From Guillardia theta CCMP2712 (lineage: Eukaryota; Cryptophyceae; Pyrenomonadales; Geminigeraceae): a stretch of 64,000 nucleotides of DNA. The translations under genes were made by a program, and so were the position numbers. The stretch is taken from the NCBI RefSeq assembly GCF_000315625.1, contig NW_005434642.1, positions 387,399-451,398 of the forward strand, given 5' to 3'. How positions within the stretch are numbered: the first letter of the stretch is position 1; the number at the start of each line of letters is the position of its first letter. This document shows, piece after piece, positions 43,947 to 55,578 of this stretch. Under the pieces are notes generated by a model. It saw only the letters and a program-made list of their open reading frames with translations. It was not told where the DNA came from and did no database searches.

Positions 43947-46222
43947 ATGCTGAAGTTGTTGAGATGCAGAAGAATGATGATGATTGCATTGTTTGCCCTC
44001 GTTGCCTCAGCGAGAGCACTCGCTCCCGGAAGCGATCCGCTGCCAGCCGCCACGACTGAGTCCTCAGATCCGAGGACAGAGAGACACTGGAGCACAAGCG
44101 AGCTCATGGAACAATGTCGATCACAGATCGACGACATCCAAATATGCAACCAGCTCATCCAGGCATGGATCTGATCATGAGCTGATGGCAATCGCCAGCG
44201 TACCTCTGACTTTGCACAGAAATACCTCAAGAAACAACAAGTGAAGTGGAGCGCGTTTGAAAGCACAACTGAAAGGATACCATGGGATCAACCGGAGTTT
44301 CCTGCTGAAGAAGCAAAGGGTGAGGAGCAGCATGCCTGCGGCGCTGCTTCTGCTTCTGATCCTTCTTCCTAGCCCAAGTGAACGACATGCCCGTTCCTCC
44401 TCCCGAGCCTGTGAAGGAACGTTTAGATCAGCATCTTGAGAATGAACCGTCTCCAGCACCAGAAGCTCCTGGTCTCCCTAAAAGGATGAAGTGCTCCAGG
44501 ACTTATTCGTGCGCAGAAACGGCGCCGACTGTGCTGGTGGGGGATGGGATCGTAGTGGATGAGAGCGGGTCGTACTGGTACTCGTACAGGTGACAAAGCT
44601 TGAAGCGACATCCCTCTTGTCTTCTCTCTAACGCAAGGCATCGAAGATCCCCGAGGAACAGCTACGAGGAGGCAAGAGTAATGGTGAAGTTGGAAGATCG
44701 TGTCATACAACAGGCTGAGCGACTCTCGATGCAGGTCAAGGGCAGGAAGGTGTCGGTTCAAGGCACATGGAGCGACGAAACAGTCGCGCTGGATCTCAGG
44801 TACCTCCCCGAGCATGTTATGACCGTGCGCTCAGCTCCTGCCAGTGCGATGGAGACGTTGAGGATTGAGAGTCAGCCAGGTCTTGTCGCCACCGCATGTA
44901 GGGGGAGGATCTTCTGTTGACTGTCATTTGTCAGCGATGCTACGGCATGTCGACCGGGGAGTCTGGATCATGTGGCTGGTGTTGTCGCACCGCGCAGATC
45001 GGTCGGTTGAGCAGAGGGAGGCGGCTGGTCACTCAAGGCTGCTGCAGGCAGGTGTGCACCAACGAGACCGAGAAGGTTGCTGCGGATTGGGAGGAGAAGG
45101 CTGGGGAGAGAATGAGAGCATTTGCCATCGCGGAATCGGAGTTTCCTGAGGGTCCTTTCAAGCTCCGCAGCCAGCTCTTCTTCGACGAGCGGCTGATCTC
45201 CCTCCGATGCTGCAGAGATCTGATGCCAATCGTTGACGATGAGGAACGGCCACATGAACCTTGCTTGTTCTTGTCCGTTGACGAGCTTGCCTTCAGTTTG
45301 CTTACCTTGTCTCAAGCTCCCGCAAATCGGAGAAACAAGGGGAGGGAGAGTCAGACTCCGACGGCAAGCCGCTGGTGATCCTGCTGGACGACGATCTAGT
45401 AGGAATCAAGACTGCATGGTCTGTTTTCATTTCGTGCGGTAGAATCGCTACTGAGATCACCACCGGACCCTCAGGTCCCTGCCGGGGACCTCGGGAAATC
45501 CGATCAGCATGGCGAGGAGCGGAGATCTTTGGTAGACGCAAGGGACAGAAGAGCGTTTACTGACTTGCTGTGCCGTTCAGGTATCTGTTGACAACAACCA
45601 GTCGTCCTGATCGGAATGCCTTGAGTCTGATCGATCTGATTCGACACAACGACGTGTGGACTTCGCCTGCGTTAGGAGCAGGTGTCATGAATGAACCTGC
45701 TCAAGTTTCAGCTGGAGTTCTCACCCCGCCAGCAGGACAAGTGTGGAACCACTCGGGCCAGCCAATCAGCAGAAAGATGAACCCTGAGAACAGCTCCCTC
45801 TCGCTGGCAATCAACATCCTTGTCAACACGCGGGTGATGTTTCACATGTCTTCTTCAAGTTCGCCTGAAACCTTCGCACTAGGTGGGTTGCATGCAGTTT
45901 TTATTCGCTAACGGGCACACGTACTTGAGATGCGGATCAGCAGAAGACCTGCTGCCTGGTGCAAGGCTGATGTAGCCGAGGGCAGAGTTCTTCATCTTCA
46001 TAGCCATATTTGTTGCCGTCATCGTCATCGTCGTCAAAATCACTGGTGCTCGACATCAAGCTTGTTGCGATATCCATGTAGTCAACACGTGGTTGTTCGT
46101 GTACAAGTGCACGTCGATCCTCGTCAATTCACTTCCGCGCCGTTCGATGAGCACTCCTCCCCCTCCAGTCAAGAGTGTTCCTGATCTCAGCATCCTTCTG
46201 CCGCAGTCGGCTCACAGCCATT
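43947..46222 (+). CDS. Cys-rich type I membrane protein, identity uncertain
   Basis: Multi-exon gene. A signal peptide (MMMIALFALVASARALA) begins the chain. Exons near 44210-44320, 44380-44589, 44638-44885, 44936-45270, 45317-45418, 45475-45531 and 45581-45832 then join in one frame across introns mostly of 40-60 nt. The ectodomain holds CSRTYSC, VQGTWSDETVALDLRYLP and a cysteine block GSCGWCCRT...LVTQGCCRQVC. A C-terminal membrane span (FFIFIAIFVAVIVIVV, about 46000-46050) precedes a short tail ending near 46222. The CGWC...QGCC spacing loosely recalls the HAP2/GCS1 fusogen family, but the rest does not align by eye, so that is only a speculation. Two in-frame TGA codons near 44172-44180 must be spliced out or the 5' exon is wrong. 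The last intron is unresolved. Confidence 0.45.
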
Positions 46223-46959
46223 GACAGTGACGCGATGTTCGCCTCGTCCCGCTGCATCCTCTGGGACAGCAGTCCTGCGGCCACGTTCTCTGGGAGAGGA
46301 TGGAAAGTCGTCGTCTCCAACGGGGGCTGAGCGCGGAGGAGCGTCTTTGCGGGCGTCAGGACACTTCGCTTCTTCCTGATCACCCCTGACTCCGCCATTT
46401 GCGTCAAGGTCTGAACAGCGTTTTTGATCTTTCCTCTCGCCTCGTCGGACTTCACCCTGGAGAGCTGCTGGTCACGTAGGATCTGGTTGGCGATGCGGTC
46501 GACATCCGAGGTCAGCTGTTGGCTTTCAAGTTGCTTCCTCCGTCTTGCCCTAGCTACTTCTTTCTGCTTCAAGAAGGTTAATTGTTTGCTCGCATCCTTG
46601 TACTCCTTCATCGCCACGTCCGCCATCTCCTCGGCCTGCGCTCGCTCCTCCTGCGGACTTGCGTTGCTCCTCCGCTGAGTGACATAGTTCCTCCATCTCA
46701 ACAGCTGCCCAACATGAGACTGTGCTACATGCTGGGCATACAGGTAAGCACTCTGATCAGCAGTTGGCATAAAGTCCTGTCGGTTCTGGAACCTGTCGGC
46801 CATGTCGCTAGCACTTGTGTACCTAGGATACTTGCCATGGTAGTGCGGAAGGACGTCGAGGAGATTGACACTTGCTGGGAGCCGATGATGCAGTACCAGC
46901 ACTGTAACCATCAATGCCAGACTGATCACCAGGCCTTGATATCTAATGATCTCCTTCAT
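46129..46959 (-). CDS. Signal-anchored coiled-coil protein, unknown
   Basis: Intron-free, 276 residues. Residues ~9-25 (GLVISLALMVTVLVLHH) form one membrane anchor, and no other hydrophobic stretch is seen. The remainder is charged and helical with heptads (EERAQAEEMADVAMKEYKD; QKEVARARRRKQLESQQ; LSMAVSRLRQKDAEIRNTL). No catalytic motif or family recognised. Its 3' end overlaps the tail of the plus-strand membrane-protein gene by about 90 bases if that tail is modelled correctly. Confidence 0.7.
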   Translation of the reverse strand: MKEIIRYQGLVISLALMVTVLVLHHRLPASVNLLDVLPHYHGKYPRYTSASDMADRFQNRQDFMPTADQSAYLYAQHVAQSHVGQLLRWRNYVTQRRSNASPQEERAQAEEMADVAMKEYKDASKQLTFLKQKEVARARRRKQLESQQLTSDVDRIANQILRDQQLSRVKSDEARGKIKNAVQTLTQMAESGVIRKKRSVLTPAKTLLRAQPPLETTTFHPLPENVAAGLLSQRMQRDEANIASLSMAVSRLRQKDAEIRNTLDWRGRSAHRTARK

Positions 46960-47562
46960 CTTGCAAAGTCAAAGATTGTCTTCTTCTTCCTACTCCTTCC
47001 TCCTACTCCCTCGTCCAACTCCTTCCTCTTGTCCTTCTTGTCCTTCTTCCTCTTTCTCTTCCTCTTTTTCCTGTTCTTGTGTGTTTCGGTTACTTTTCCC
47101 TCTCCTCCTGCATCATCATTTCTTGAAGCGGCAACACCACCCACTGTTGTAGCACCCTCCATGAATGGTACCTACCCCTACAAACTGTGCCATAATCCCT
47201 TTGATAGTACCGGTAAAGTTTATTTCATGTACTCCCCCACCCCTATTCAATGATCTCTTTCGGGTAGGGCGAGCGGACTGATTCCTTCATGGCAGCTGCC
47301 TGAAGACAGACGAGCCAACCCACCCAACCCCCCCTCATCTGCCCCCTGCTCTCCTCCCCTCCTCCTGCCTTCCTCCTTCCTTTCCTTATCCTTCCCCTCC
47401 TCTCCCATCTCCCTCCACCCTCTCCCATCTCTCCGTATCCCCAACCCCGATACCGTTTCTCTCCCTTTTCACTTCTCTTTTCTCTACTGGTTTCTCCCAC
47501 CTGATTCCTCTTGTCCTCCTGGGTATACTCGCATCCTCCTTTGCCTGCGCTGACCTGGCACC
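46960..47562. other. Intergenic, pyrimidine-rich
   Basis: C/T-rich on the plus strand, with CTTCCTCTTTCTCTTCC runs (46980-47110), a short TACCCC-type patch (47165-47250) and CTCTCCCATCTC repeats. No supported gene. It holds promoters for the divergent genes at 46959 (-) and 47563 (+). Confidence 0.35.
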
Positions 47563-49455
47563 ATGCTCGCTTCACTCAAACCAGCGGCTCCTCTGCACCC
47601 TCCTGCTTTCACTCCAACAGCATGGCGTCCCTCCTTGGAGGGGTTGAACAGCAGGTTCACCCATCCAACACGGAGGAGGGGAGTATGCTCCCTGCACATG
47701 TGCAGACGGAAAGTCAGCACGTTGCGCAGGGACATAGGCGCGATTCTCATCCTCCTCTCCGCCCTCTCGTCCCTCAACTTCTCTCAGTTTTGGATCAGCT
47801 CCTTCCTAGCGGATCGCGAGCTGACGACGCTGCAGGCAGCAATCAGCTCAGATTGCACTCTGATGCAAAGTACTCGGGACATTCTACAGGCGAACTTCGT
47901 TGACTGGACGGGTAGATCGAGGAATATACAGCAGCTGGCAACGTGCAGAGCTGAGGGAACGTTGACCGATCGTCAGATGATTGACGGAGACACTTTGTCG
48001 GACGTTCTGAGGAGACTGGATGACAAGTACACAAGACTTGTGTCAGAGACAGAGATGAAGACAATGATGCGGCAGTTCGACAACCTTGGTGCTGGTATGG
48101 TCTTGTCAACCATGACAGTTGGCGAGAAGGGGGCAGACAGAGTGGAGAGTTGCGCAGGAGGAGACTTGTTCGTTGGATACACGACTCGCGATCAAGACGG
48201 TCTGCGTCGCGGGGATCAAGTTGTTGGAATCAACGGACGAGATATGAGGTGCCGTTCAAGGTTTGAAGCAGCGGAACTGTTGCAGACTTCGTCTGGGATG
48301 ATGGAACTTGAAGTCATCCGAGAGGGAAAGTCAGTACAAAACAATCTCTTACTCCCTCAGCGCTCCTCGGTCTTTGCAACACGACACAAGACGGGGAGAG
48401 CAGCGCCCCTCTACCATGAAGTCAAGCAGGTCAAGGGCAGGAAGGTAGCATACGTCAAGGTCCCGCAGTTCACCGCTGGTGTTGCCCGATCCTTTGACGC
48501 TGCTCTCGCAGAGGTGGAGGGTCAGGATGTTGAGGTACTCTGAGGAGGAGATGGTAGCTGGTGTGATCCGATAGCAGGCGCTAGTGCTCGATGTGCGAGG
48601 GAACAAGGGCGGCCTTGTGTTTGAGGCGCAGCAGATTGCTGTGATAGTTGCTCTTGCTCCTGTGACTCTGGTCACACTGTTGTAGGGTTTGGTGCATGGG
48701 GAAGGGAAGCCGTTTGTGCGAGTGATTGGGAAAGGGGGGAGGAGTTGGATGCTGAAGACAGAAGGCCTCGTTGACAAGAGATCAGATTTGTTGGCCAGCG
48801 ACATTCCGGTCGTTGTCCTGGTTGATGAGGAGAGGTGGAGTGAGGGCGTGCGTGTGGGCTGAGCGACGAGGAGTGATATTTGTCCTCCCCAGCGCGAGCG
48901 CTAGCGAGTTCCTTGCAGTCTCGCTGAGAGAGGAGAGGAACGCGGTGAGTCTCCGGCTGCTGCCCCCTGACTCGGCTGCTGACTGCAGTGCGCAGAAGGT
49001 CTACGGCAAGAAGACCTTCGGCAAAGCTCTTGTTCAAGGTCTGTTCTCGCTGCCGCAGGGCCGAGGTCACATGTTCATAACTGTCGCCGAAGTGAAGGCG
49101 CCAAGGACAGGAATCATGTAAGGAGGAGGCGGAGAAGGGAGACGAGGAAGAGACGGAGGGAGGAGGGGGGAGGGAGGGGGGAAGGAACCAGAGGTTCGAG
49201 GGCCCGAGGTACATGGAAGGAGTAGGGGGAGAATGCCGCTAAGTTTCCTGATTGTCGCTCAGGTGGCAAGGGAAAGGATTGGATCCCGATTCTGTAGTAG
49301 ATTTTCTTCTTCCATCTTTCTTGCCTTATGTCCCCACGCTGGATTTCGATTCGTTGCATGCTGAAGCAAAGATCGATCGGAGAGAGGATGTTTCTCCCTC
49401 CCTCTCCTCGTTCTCCTGTTCCACGTTCTGGGCTTGTGGATGGGACGAGCGTTGA
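47563..49455 (+). CDS. C-terminal processing peptidase (CtpA-like, S41 family)
   Basis: Serine protease of the tail-specific / C-terminal processing class. In plastids such enzymes remove the C-terminal extension of photosystem II D1 in the thylakoid lumen. Six exons (47563-48534, 48578-48640, 48686-48834, 48893-48944, 48996-49117, 49263-49455) give 516 residues. A hydrophobic segment (GAILILLSALSSLNF, ~60-75) may be a thylakoid-transfer signal. The PDZ region contains DGLRRGDQVVGINGRD. S41 blocks are ALVLDVRGNKGG, the nucleophile Ser in SASASEF, and the catalytic Lys in KTFGKALVQG. The N-terminus lacks the secondary-plastid signal peptide seen in neighbours, so a 5' exon is probably missing and plastid location is inferred from the family. 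Confidence 0.8.
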
Positions 49456-49975
49456 TCATCGGTCACTGAGTGCTGGTAGTCCATCCTCTCCTCCCGGAGT
49501 CCAGGATCTACAGCCGATCTCACTAGAGCAGGGCACACATGAATTTCTGGACATTCAAAGTTTGTACAAGCACTGAGAAGAAATAAACAAACACGTCAGT
49601 CATGAATGGAGATAAGAATCATGCAAGCTTTTCTCCGAAGCAGCCAGTCACCGGTAAAAGACAGGCTCCCCTCAGATTTGATTTATGCAAAAATTGAGGG
49701 CAGAAGACTTCTTTGACTTTGTACTACTGAAAACTCCTCAAATGAGTTTGTGCCCTCAAAGCGCTGTCAGTACGGCATGAAGACGCAATGTGGGAGAGGA
49801 GAGGAGAGGAATGGAGTGGAGAGGTTGGAGAGGGAAAGAGGAGAGCAGAGAAGGGAGGAGGAGAAGACAAGAGGGGAGCATACTAAGATAGAAGAGTAGC
49901 GAAGGGGGGGCAAGGGGAGGTAAGTTGAGTCCATCTGTGAGGGGAGGGCAAGTGGAGGCGACAGGAAGGGAGGAC
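49456..49975. other. Intergenic, purine-rich near the ABC gene
   Basis: 49796-49880 is GGAGAGGA-rich. No supported gene. The frame of the ABC transporter stays open upstream of 49976 without an ATG. Confidence 0.35.
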
Positions 49976-52900
49976 ATGGCAGGTTGGATACTCACTGCAG
50001 TGGGAGCATGCGACGAGATGGTGATCGAGATGATCCTACATGTGCTTGCTATCTGCATCATTCCCCTCGGACTCGTCAGAACGTCAGTGGCAGAGGGAGC
50101 GAGGAGCAGCACGACAAGAGCCATGGAATGGCTTCTCTGCGGCTCAGTGTTCCTGGTGTGCATGTGCGAGTATACTCTATGCCTGTGCTCCCTGCTGTCG
50201 GGCGACGTCAGCGGAGAATCTCATGCCGAGGAAGCTTCACTGTACATGAACGTCTCGGGCGTCGCATGCTTGAGCGCGTCCCTGTGCTTCTTCCGCCTTG
50301 TTGAGTTCGCAGGCGTCCGGCGCAACCTTCCCCTGCTCGCATGGCTGGTGATCGACTTGCTAGCTGTCGCTCCTCGGTGTGCGGCCGTGCTGAGCAGAGG
50401 AAGCACCATTCCTGCGCTGCCGAGAGCCGCGATGATGGCCTCCATGGCTGCACGTCTTGCCTGCCTTTTGGGGCTAGGTGTGGTAGGGGTGTGTCGATAC
50501 CGCGGGAAGGAGCAACAGGACAAGGAAGGAGCAACGACGTCGCAGCACAACTTTGACTCGCACGAGGACCTGGCGGAGAGTGCTGAAACTGGATTTCTTG
50601 ACAGGAAGGAGTTTTCCCTCGGCAAGGCATACGAAGACATTCCCTTCCTTTCACAGCTCCTGTTCCTCTGGCAGAACAAGACCCTGTGCGCATCCCAGGT
50701 TCGGAAACTTTTCTGCGGAGACATCGTCGTCGCTCCTTGCGAGGCAGATCCTCCGATCCTCCTCAGCTCGTTCCTGACGCTGTGGGGGAGGAGGAGGACC
50801 CTGTATCTCCTGCTCCTCGACTTCTCGGGCGTGTCAGTGTCGATGATCTTCTGCGTGAAGTTGGTCTCAGATGTGCTAGTTCTCATCTCCTTCTTTCTCG
50901 TTGGCCAGATGCTCCGTCCTGAGCTTTTCTCGCCATCAGGCGCCAACACGGCGGTCTCGAGGAAGGACGTCGTTCTGCACAGTGTGTCTGTGGTCGGATG
51001 CATTGCTCTTGCGATGTTTCTGCGGAGCCAAGGGAGATTCTTCCTTTCGTCGGAGGTGATCAAAGTCAAGACACTGCTCTCGTCTGGGGTTTACAATGCT
51101 CTCTTACACCACGTAAGGGTAGAAACTCATCTCTACACGTCTCGCTATCAGGCTGTGCAGGACCCAGACGTGCTTGCAAGGTCCTTTGGGTCTCTGACCT
51201 CCCTCTTGAACTCCCTCACGATGCTGCTGCTGTGCTTCATCGGGTGCTGCCACCTCCTCGGTCGGGTTGCTGTTGTTGTGATGACGCTGCTCCTCTTGGC
51301 CGGGGTGATCGTGGGGTCTGGATTGGTGTGCTTCCAAAGCTCGACGAGGAGGAGGATGAAGTCTTCGCAGGCGTCGAGGAGGTCTGCATGGAGACAGCAC
51401 ACGGAGGGTATCATCACACTCAAGCATTTCGGGTGGGAGGCACAGTTTGCAGAGAGAGTAGCGGCCTTGCAAAGGGGGGAGGAAAGACTCCTCGGCCGTC
51501 TCGAAATGTTTGCTGGGACAGAGGTCCTTTTCATCACTTCACTCTGGGTCGTGTCGTACTCCTCCCTTGCCTTCGCTGTTATGGTGGCGCAGGAGCATTG
51601 CAAAGAAGCATCCCACTGCGTTTCAGGAGAGAAGATGATCTCCTCCCTCCTCCTCTTGTTTTGTTTTGTTCGTCAGATGTGCATGTCCTACGAACATGCA
51701 AAAAGGGTCTTGGCAGCAAGAATGGCGTACAGGAGGCTTGAGCGCATGTTGCAGGAGGATCAGGGCAGCGGCATGCAGAGACGCCTTGCACAATCTCAAG
51801 GCTCTGCAGCAGACACGAAGAACCATGCTGTGGTGCTGCAGCATGTGTCGGTGGGATGGAGGAGGAAAACAGCTTGTTCCCCCCTCGCCCACTTCCTCGA
51901 CCCCCTGGAGAGAAGATCGGAGGAGGAGAACGAGTCGGTGCTGAGTGGCAGGGAGACCGATACGTCATGCCAGGCTGACTCCACCAGGCTCCTCCCATTG
52001 CTCACAGGACCGAGGAAGCGAGAGGAGGCGGAGGATGCTGAGGAGGAAGCTTTCCTCCCTGTCCTTCGCAATGTGAATCTCCGGGTGGAGCGAAGGTCAC
52101 AGATGTTCGTACTAGGAGACGAAAAGTCTGGCAAGACGACGTTACTCCTGTCTCTCTTCGGTCAGAGTGCGGTGGGGAACGGGTCAGTGCATGTCAGCAG
52201 GTGCGTCGCTTACTGCTCCCCCGACCCCTGGGTGGTGGACGGCGTGAGTGTCAAGGAAAACATCGTCCTTGGCAGGGCCTTCGACCCTAGCAGGTTCTAC
52301 GCCGTTGCCAAGGCCTGCGGGCTGAACTTCCATCGACGGGATCGGAGGGTAGCAGAAAAGCATGAGGAGCTGGACCTCTACGAGCACCAAGTCCTCCGCT
52401 CCTCTACCTGCAGCGAGGACCTCTGCTGTCGCGTCACGCTGGCAAGGTGCCTGCTGGAGGACGCGGAAGTCTTGTTGCTCGACGAGCCGCTCAGGAGTCT
52501 TCCCTTCGGCCTCCGGCTGCTCCTCCTGCGGCGGGTGACGCAGAGCCCCGTGGTCAGGAGGGCGACCTTGCTCTTCAGCTCGAGGGACTTCCGCTTCGCC
52601 GAGCTCTTCCCCTCCGTCGCTCTCCTCCGCGGGGGATTCCTCACCATTGTCTCCTCGCAGGAAGACTTCCGACGTCTCGTCCTCGAGCGTCAGGGCTCCA
52701 GGTGCGCCGTCCCCGAGTTGGCCGAGCACTCCCCCACCTGCTCCGCCAGCTGCTTCGACAGGCTGCCAGCGGGGCCCCCGCACATTCCGCAAACTTGTCA
52801 CTGCCAGGCCCCCCACGGACTCGTCGCGTCCAGCTCGCGTCCAGGAGGCCAGTCCTTTGAGGCTCTGAGGGAGCTGGGAGGAGGAGGTGGTCGAGCTGTC

Positions 52901-55578
52901 GTCTGCTTGCTGCTGATGGGATGCCTGCTGGGCAAGATGGGGGACGTGATGATGGCTGAGAGCGTGAAGTTCACGAACTCGACGATGGTAGTCGTGGGGC
53001 GGCAGCGTACGAGGGAGGGGAGGGGGAGAGAGCTTCCGGTCCGATCAGAGGCTGACGGGACTGTATGGCCTCCCTGCGCAGACTCCAAGGTCGTCGAGGC
53101 GATGGCGGACCTGATTTCCCCTTTCGACTTGCCGTCGACCTTCCTGCTCTTGAACGGACTGGCCCTGTTGGCAGTCCTGATCGCCGTCCTGTTCTCCTAC
53201 AACCTCTCGAGCCATGTGAACAAGGTGAGAGTTCTCTCCTGACCTCCTTGACCGCATCCTCTGACCTCTCCCCCATCGTCTCAGAGCCTCCGTCGTCGGA
53301 TCCTGCTTGCATTCACGGCCGCCAAGTGCGAGGTGCTGCAGACGCTGATGCAGAGCGAAGGGTTCGCATGCCTCCTCGAAAGATCTCTGGTGTGGAGGAA
53401 GCATGTAAGGTGCCTCCTCCTGCCCCTCCTCAGCATCGTCGTTCTCCTGTGCTCTTTCATACTCGTCGCTGCCGTCCTGCCCATCTCGACTGCCCCCCTC
53501 GTGCTCACGATGTGGGTCTACTCCAAGACCGTCTCCCAGTCCTCTCGCGGGGTCCTGGAGGTGCAAAGGCTGCAGCAAGACTACCTGATGCAGCTTGCCG
53601 ACCACCAGTGGAAGACCCTCGTCGGAGCCTACGATCTTCGGGCTGCGGAGGGCTCCCTCTCCTCCCCCATGGCGCACAAGTTCAACCTGCTCCTCAGAGT
53701 CTCCTCCTCCATTGAGTTCACTCTAGCGGGCGTGCGGGGGTGGAGGAGGATGCGAACGGAGTCCCTTGCTATCCTCCAGCTCGCGCTCGTTCTCTCTGCC
53801 ATCCTGCTGGACCTCACCCGCCAACCGTCCTCGCCGCCCCCCCCAGCTGAGCAGGAGCAGTCTCCCCTAGCAGAGGAGGAGCAGGTGTTTCACGCATCTC
53901 GGCATGTCAGCTTCGTGGCGATCAGCATCCTCAACTCGTTCTTCGCCATGTGGATCATGGTGGACCTCTCCGGCCTCCTCGCACGCGTCGACGAGCTCCT
54001 CCTCAGCCAGCAGGACTTCCAGCTCCTGGCCGAGCTGGAGCCGGAGGACAAGCTCTCCTCCTCCTCCCCTACTGCAGACCACCCTGTTGAGGCCCTTCGG
54101 AGCATCTTGCGCGAGAAGCTGAAGGCCTTCGGCAACAGAGCATGGTGGAAGTTCTGGGGAGGGAGGAGCAGAGGAGGGAGGGAGCAGCATGCGACCGATG
54201 TAAGCTACAAGTCGCTCAGCTCCCCGACCAAGAACTCCGACCTGCTCCTCGAGGGTCTCGAGCTCTCTGCTGGAGATCCTCATCATCCTGAAGGGGTCAA
54301 GCTGGACGTCAGGATCCCAGCAGGACACGTGCTGCTTCTCAAGTCTGCCATCTTCCAGGACGGGCCCAGCTTGACTGGCATGCTGGGGGGGACGAGCGGC
54401 ATGGGGAGGGGAAGCATGCACCTCGGGGGGGTGGACATGTCGAAGCTGCCGCTGGTGAAGCTCAGAAAGCTGGTGACAGTTGTGCCGAGGAGAAAGTTTG
54501 TGCTGTCTGGTACGGTCCGAGAGAACATCGACCTGCTGGGGAAGGCGCAGGGCGACTGGCAGTTGTGGGCCGCCCTAGAGCAGTGCCACTTCGCCGACGT
54601 GGTGAGGAGATGGCCGGCGAGACTGGACGAGAGAGTTTGCGGTGAAGAAGTACAGGTTGGAAGCAGGATGCGCAAGCTGTCACGTTACGAGCAGGAGATG
54701 GTATGCCTCGTGCGGGCCATGTTTGCAGCGGACGTGCAGGTGAAGGATGCGGAGAGGAGGAGGGAAAAGAGGGGAGAGGGAGGAGCGGAAAGGAGGAAAG
54801 GAGGGACGAGAAGAGGAGGAAGGGAGAACGGGGAGCAGGGAACGAGGGAAGGAGAGGAGGGAAGAGGGAGGGTAAGGAGAGGAGGGAGGAGGGAGGGGAG
54901 ACTTACCTTGCGGGGTTGCAGGAGTCTTCCATCATGTGCATCGACAATGTGGAGGAGATATCAGACGAGCAGACAAGGAACTTGATCCTCCGACGGCACC
55001 TGATGTTCGGCATGACAGTAATCGTCTCCTGCACTCGTTCTTCCCTCATCCCCTCCGACGTCGAGAACCTCCATGCTCTCCTCTTGGACGACGAGGAGCC
55101 GATCGAGTCGGAGACGGCAAGTGACGATGTCGGGAGCGCAAGCGAGGAGGGGAGTGACTACTTGAGCGCAAGCGAGAGCGACTTCACGGCTGCTGGGACG
55201 AAGCTCAGGAGCGACGAGTTGCCTGCTGCTGGTATGGGAGGACAAGGGAGGAGGAGGAGGAGGAGGGAGACAGGAAGGGAGGAAGCAAGAAGACAACTGA
55301 TCACACTAGCGAGGATGGAGGGAGGGGTTGGGATGTAGCAACGCTACAGGGAGCGAAGAGTAGGAGAGGGGGAGGGAGGGGGAGTTGGCATGAGGGATGC
55401 GGAAACGGGCTGGTGCTGATTGGCAGAAGCAGGTGCGAAGAAGCATCGGAAGGGTACAGGGCGAATGATCTGGAGCGGAATCAAGTCAGGGATCAAGGGA
55501 GGAGTGAAGACGGTTAGGAAAGCCAGCTATCTAAGCATGCAGCTGTACGAGGGGAAGTCGAAAGGAGGTGTAGAGTAG
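49976..55578 (+). CDS. ABCC/MRP-like ABC transporter with degenerate ATPase sites
   Basis: Four exons (49976-53224, 53285-54739, 54922-55231, 55427-55578) give 1,721 residues, a full-length ABCC layout: N-terminal membrane block (TMD0-like), TMD1, NBD1, TMD2, NBD2. NBD1 keeps Walker A (GDEKSGKTT, ~residue 712) and Walker B (VLLLDEP, ~831). Its signature is CSEDL in place of LSGGQ, and the switch His is replaced (LLFSSRD). NBD2 has no Walker A Gly-Lys-Ser/Thr (KSAIFQDGPSLTG), a signature KLSRYEQ, and IMCIDN at Walker B where a Glu is expected. ATP hydrolysis at either site is therefore doubtful. The start at 49976 is the first ATG; the frame is open from TTG at 49925. The last 18 codons lie in the first copy of the 135-bp array. 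Confidence 0.75.

Noticed and set aside
49925-49975. Upstream extension of the ABC transporter
   Set aside because: The frame is open but starts with TTG. The first ATG is at 49976, and the extra residues add no recognisable feature.
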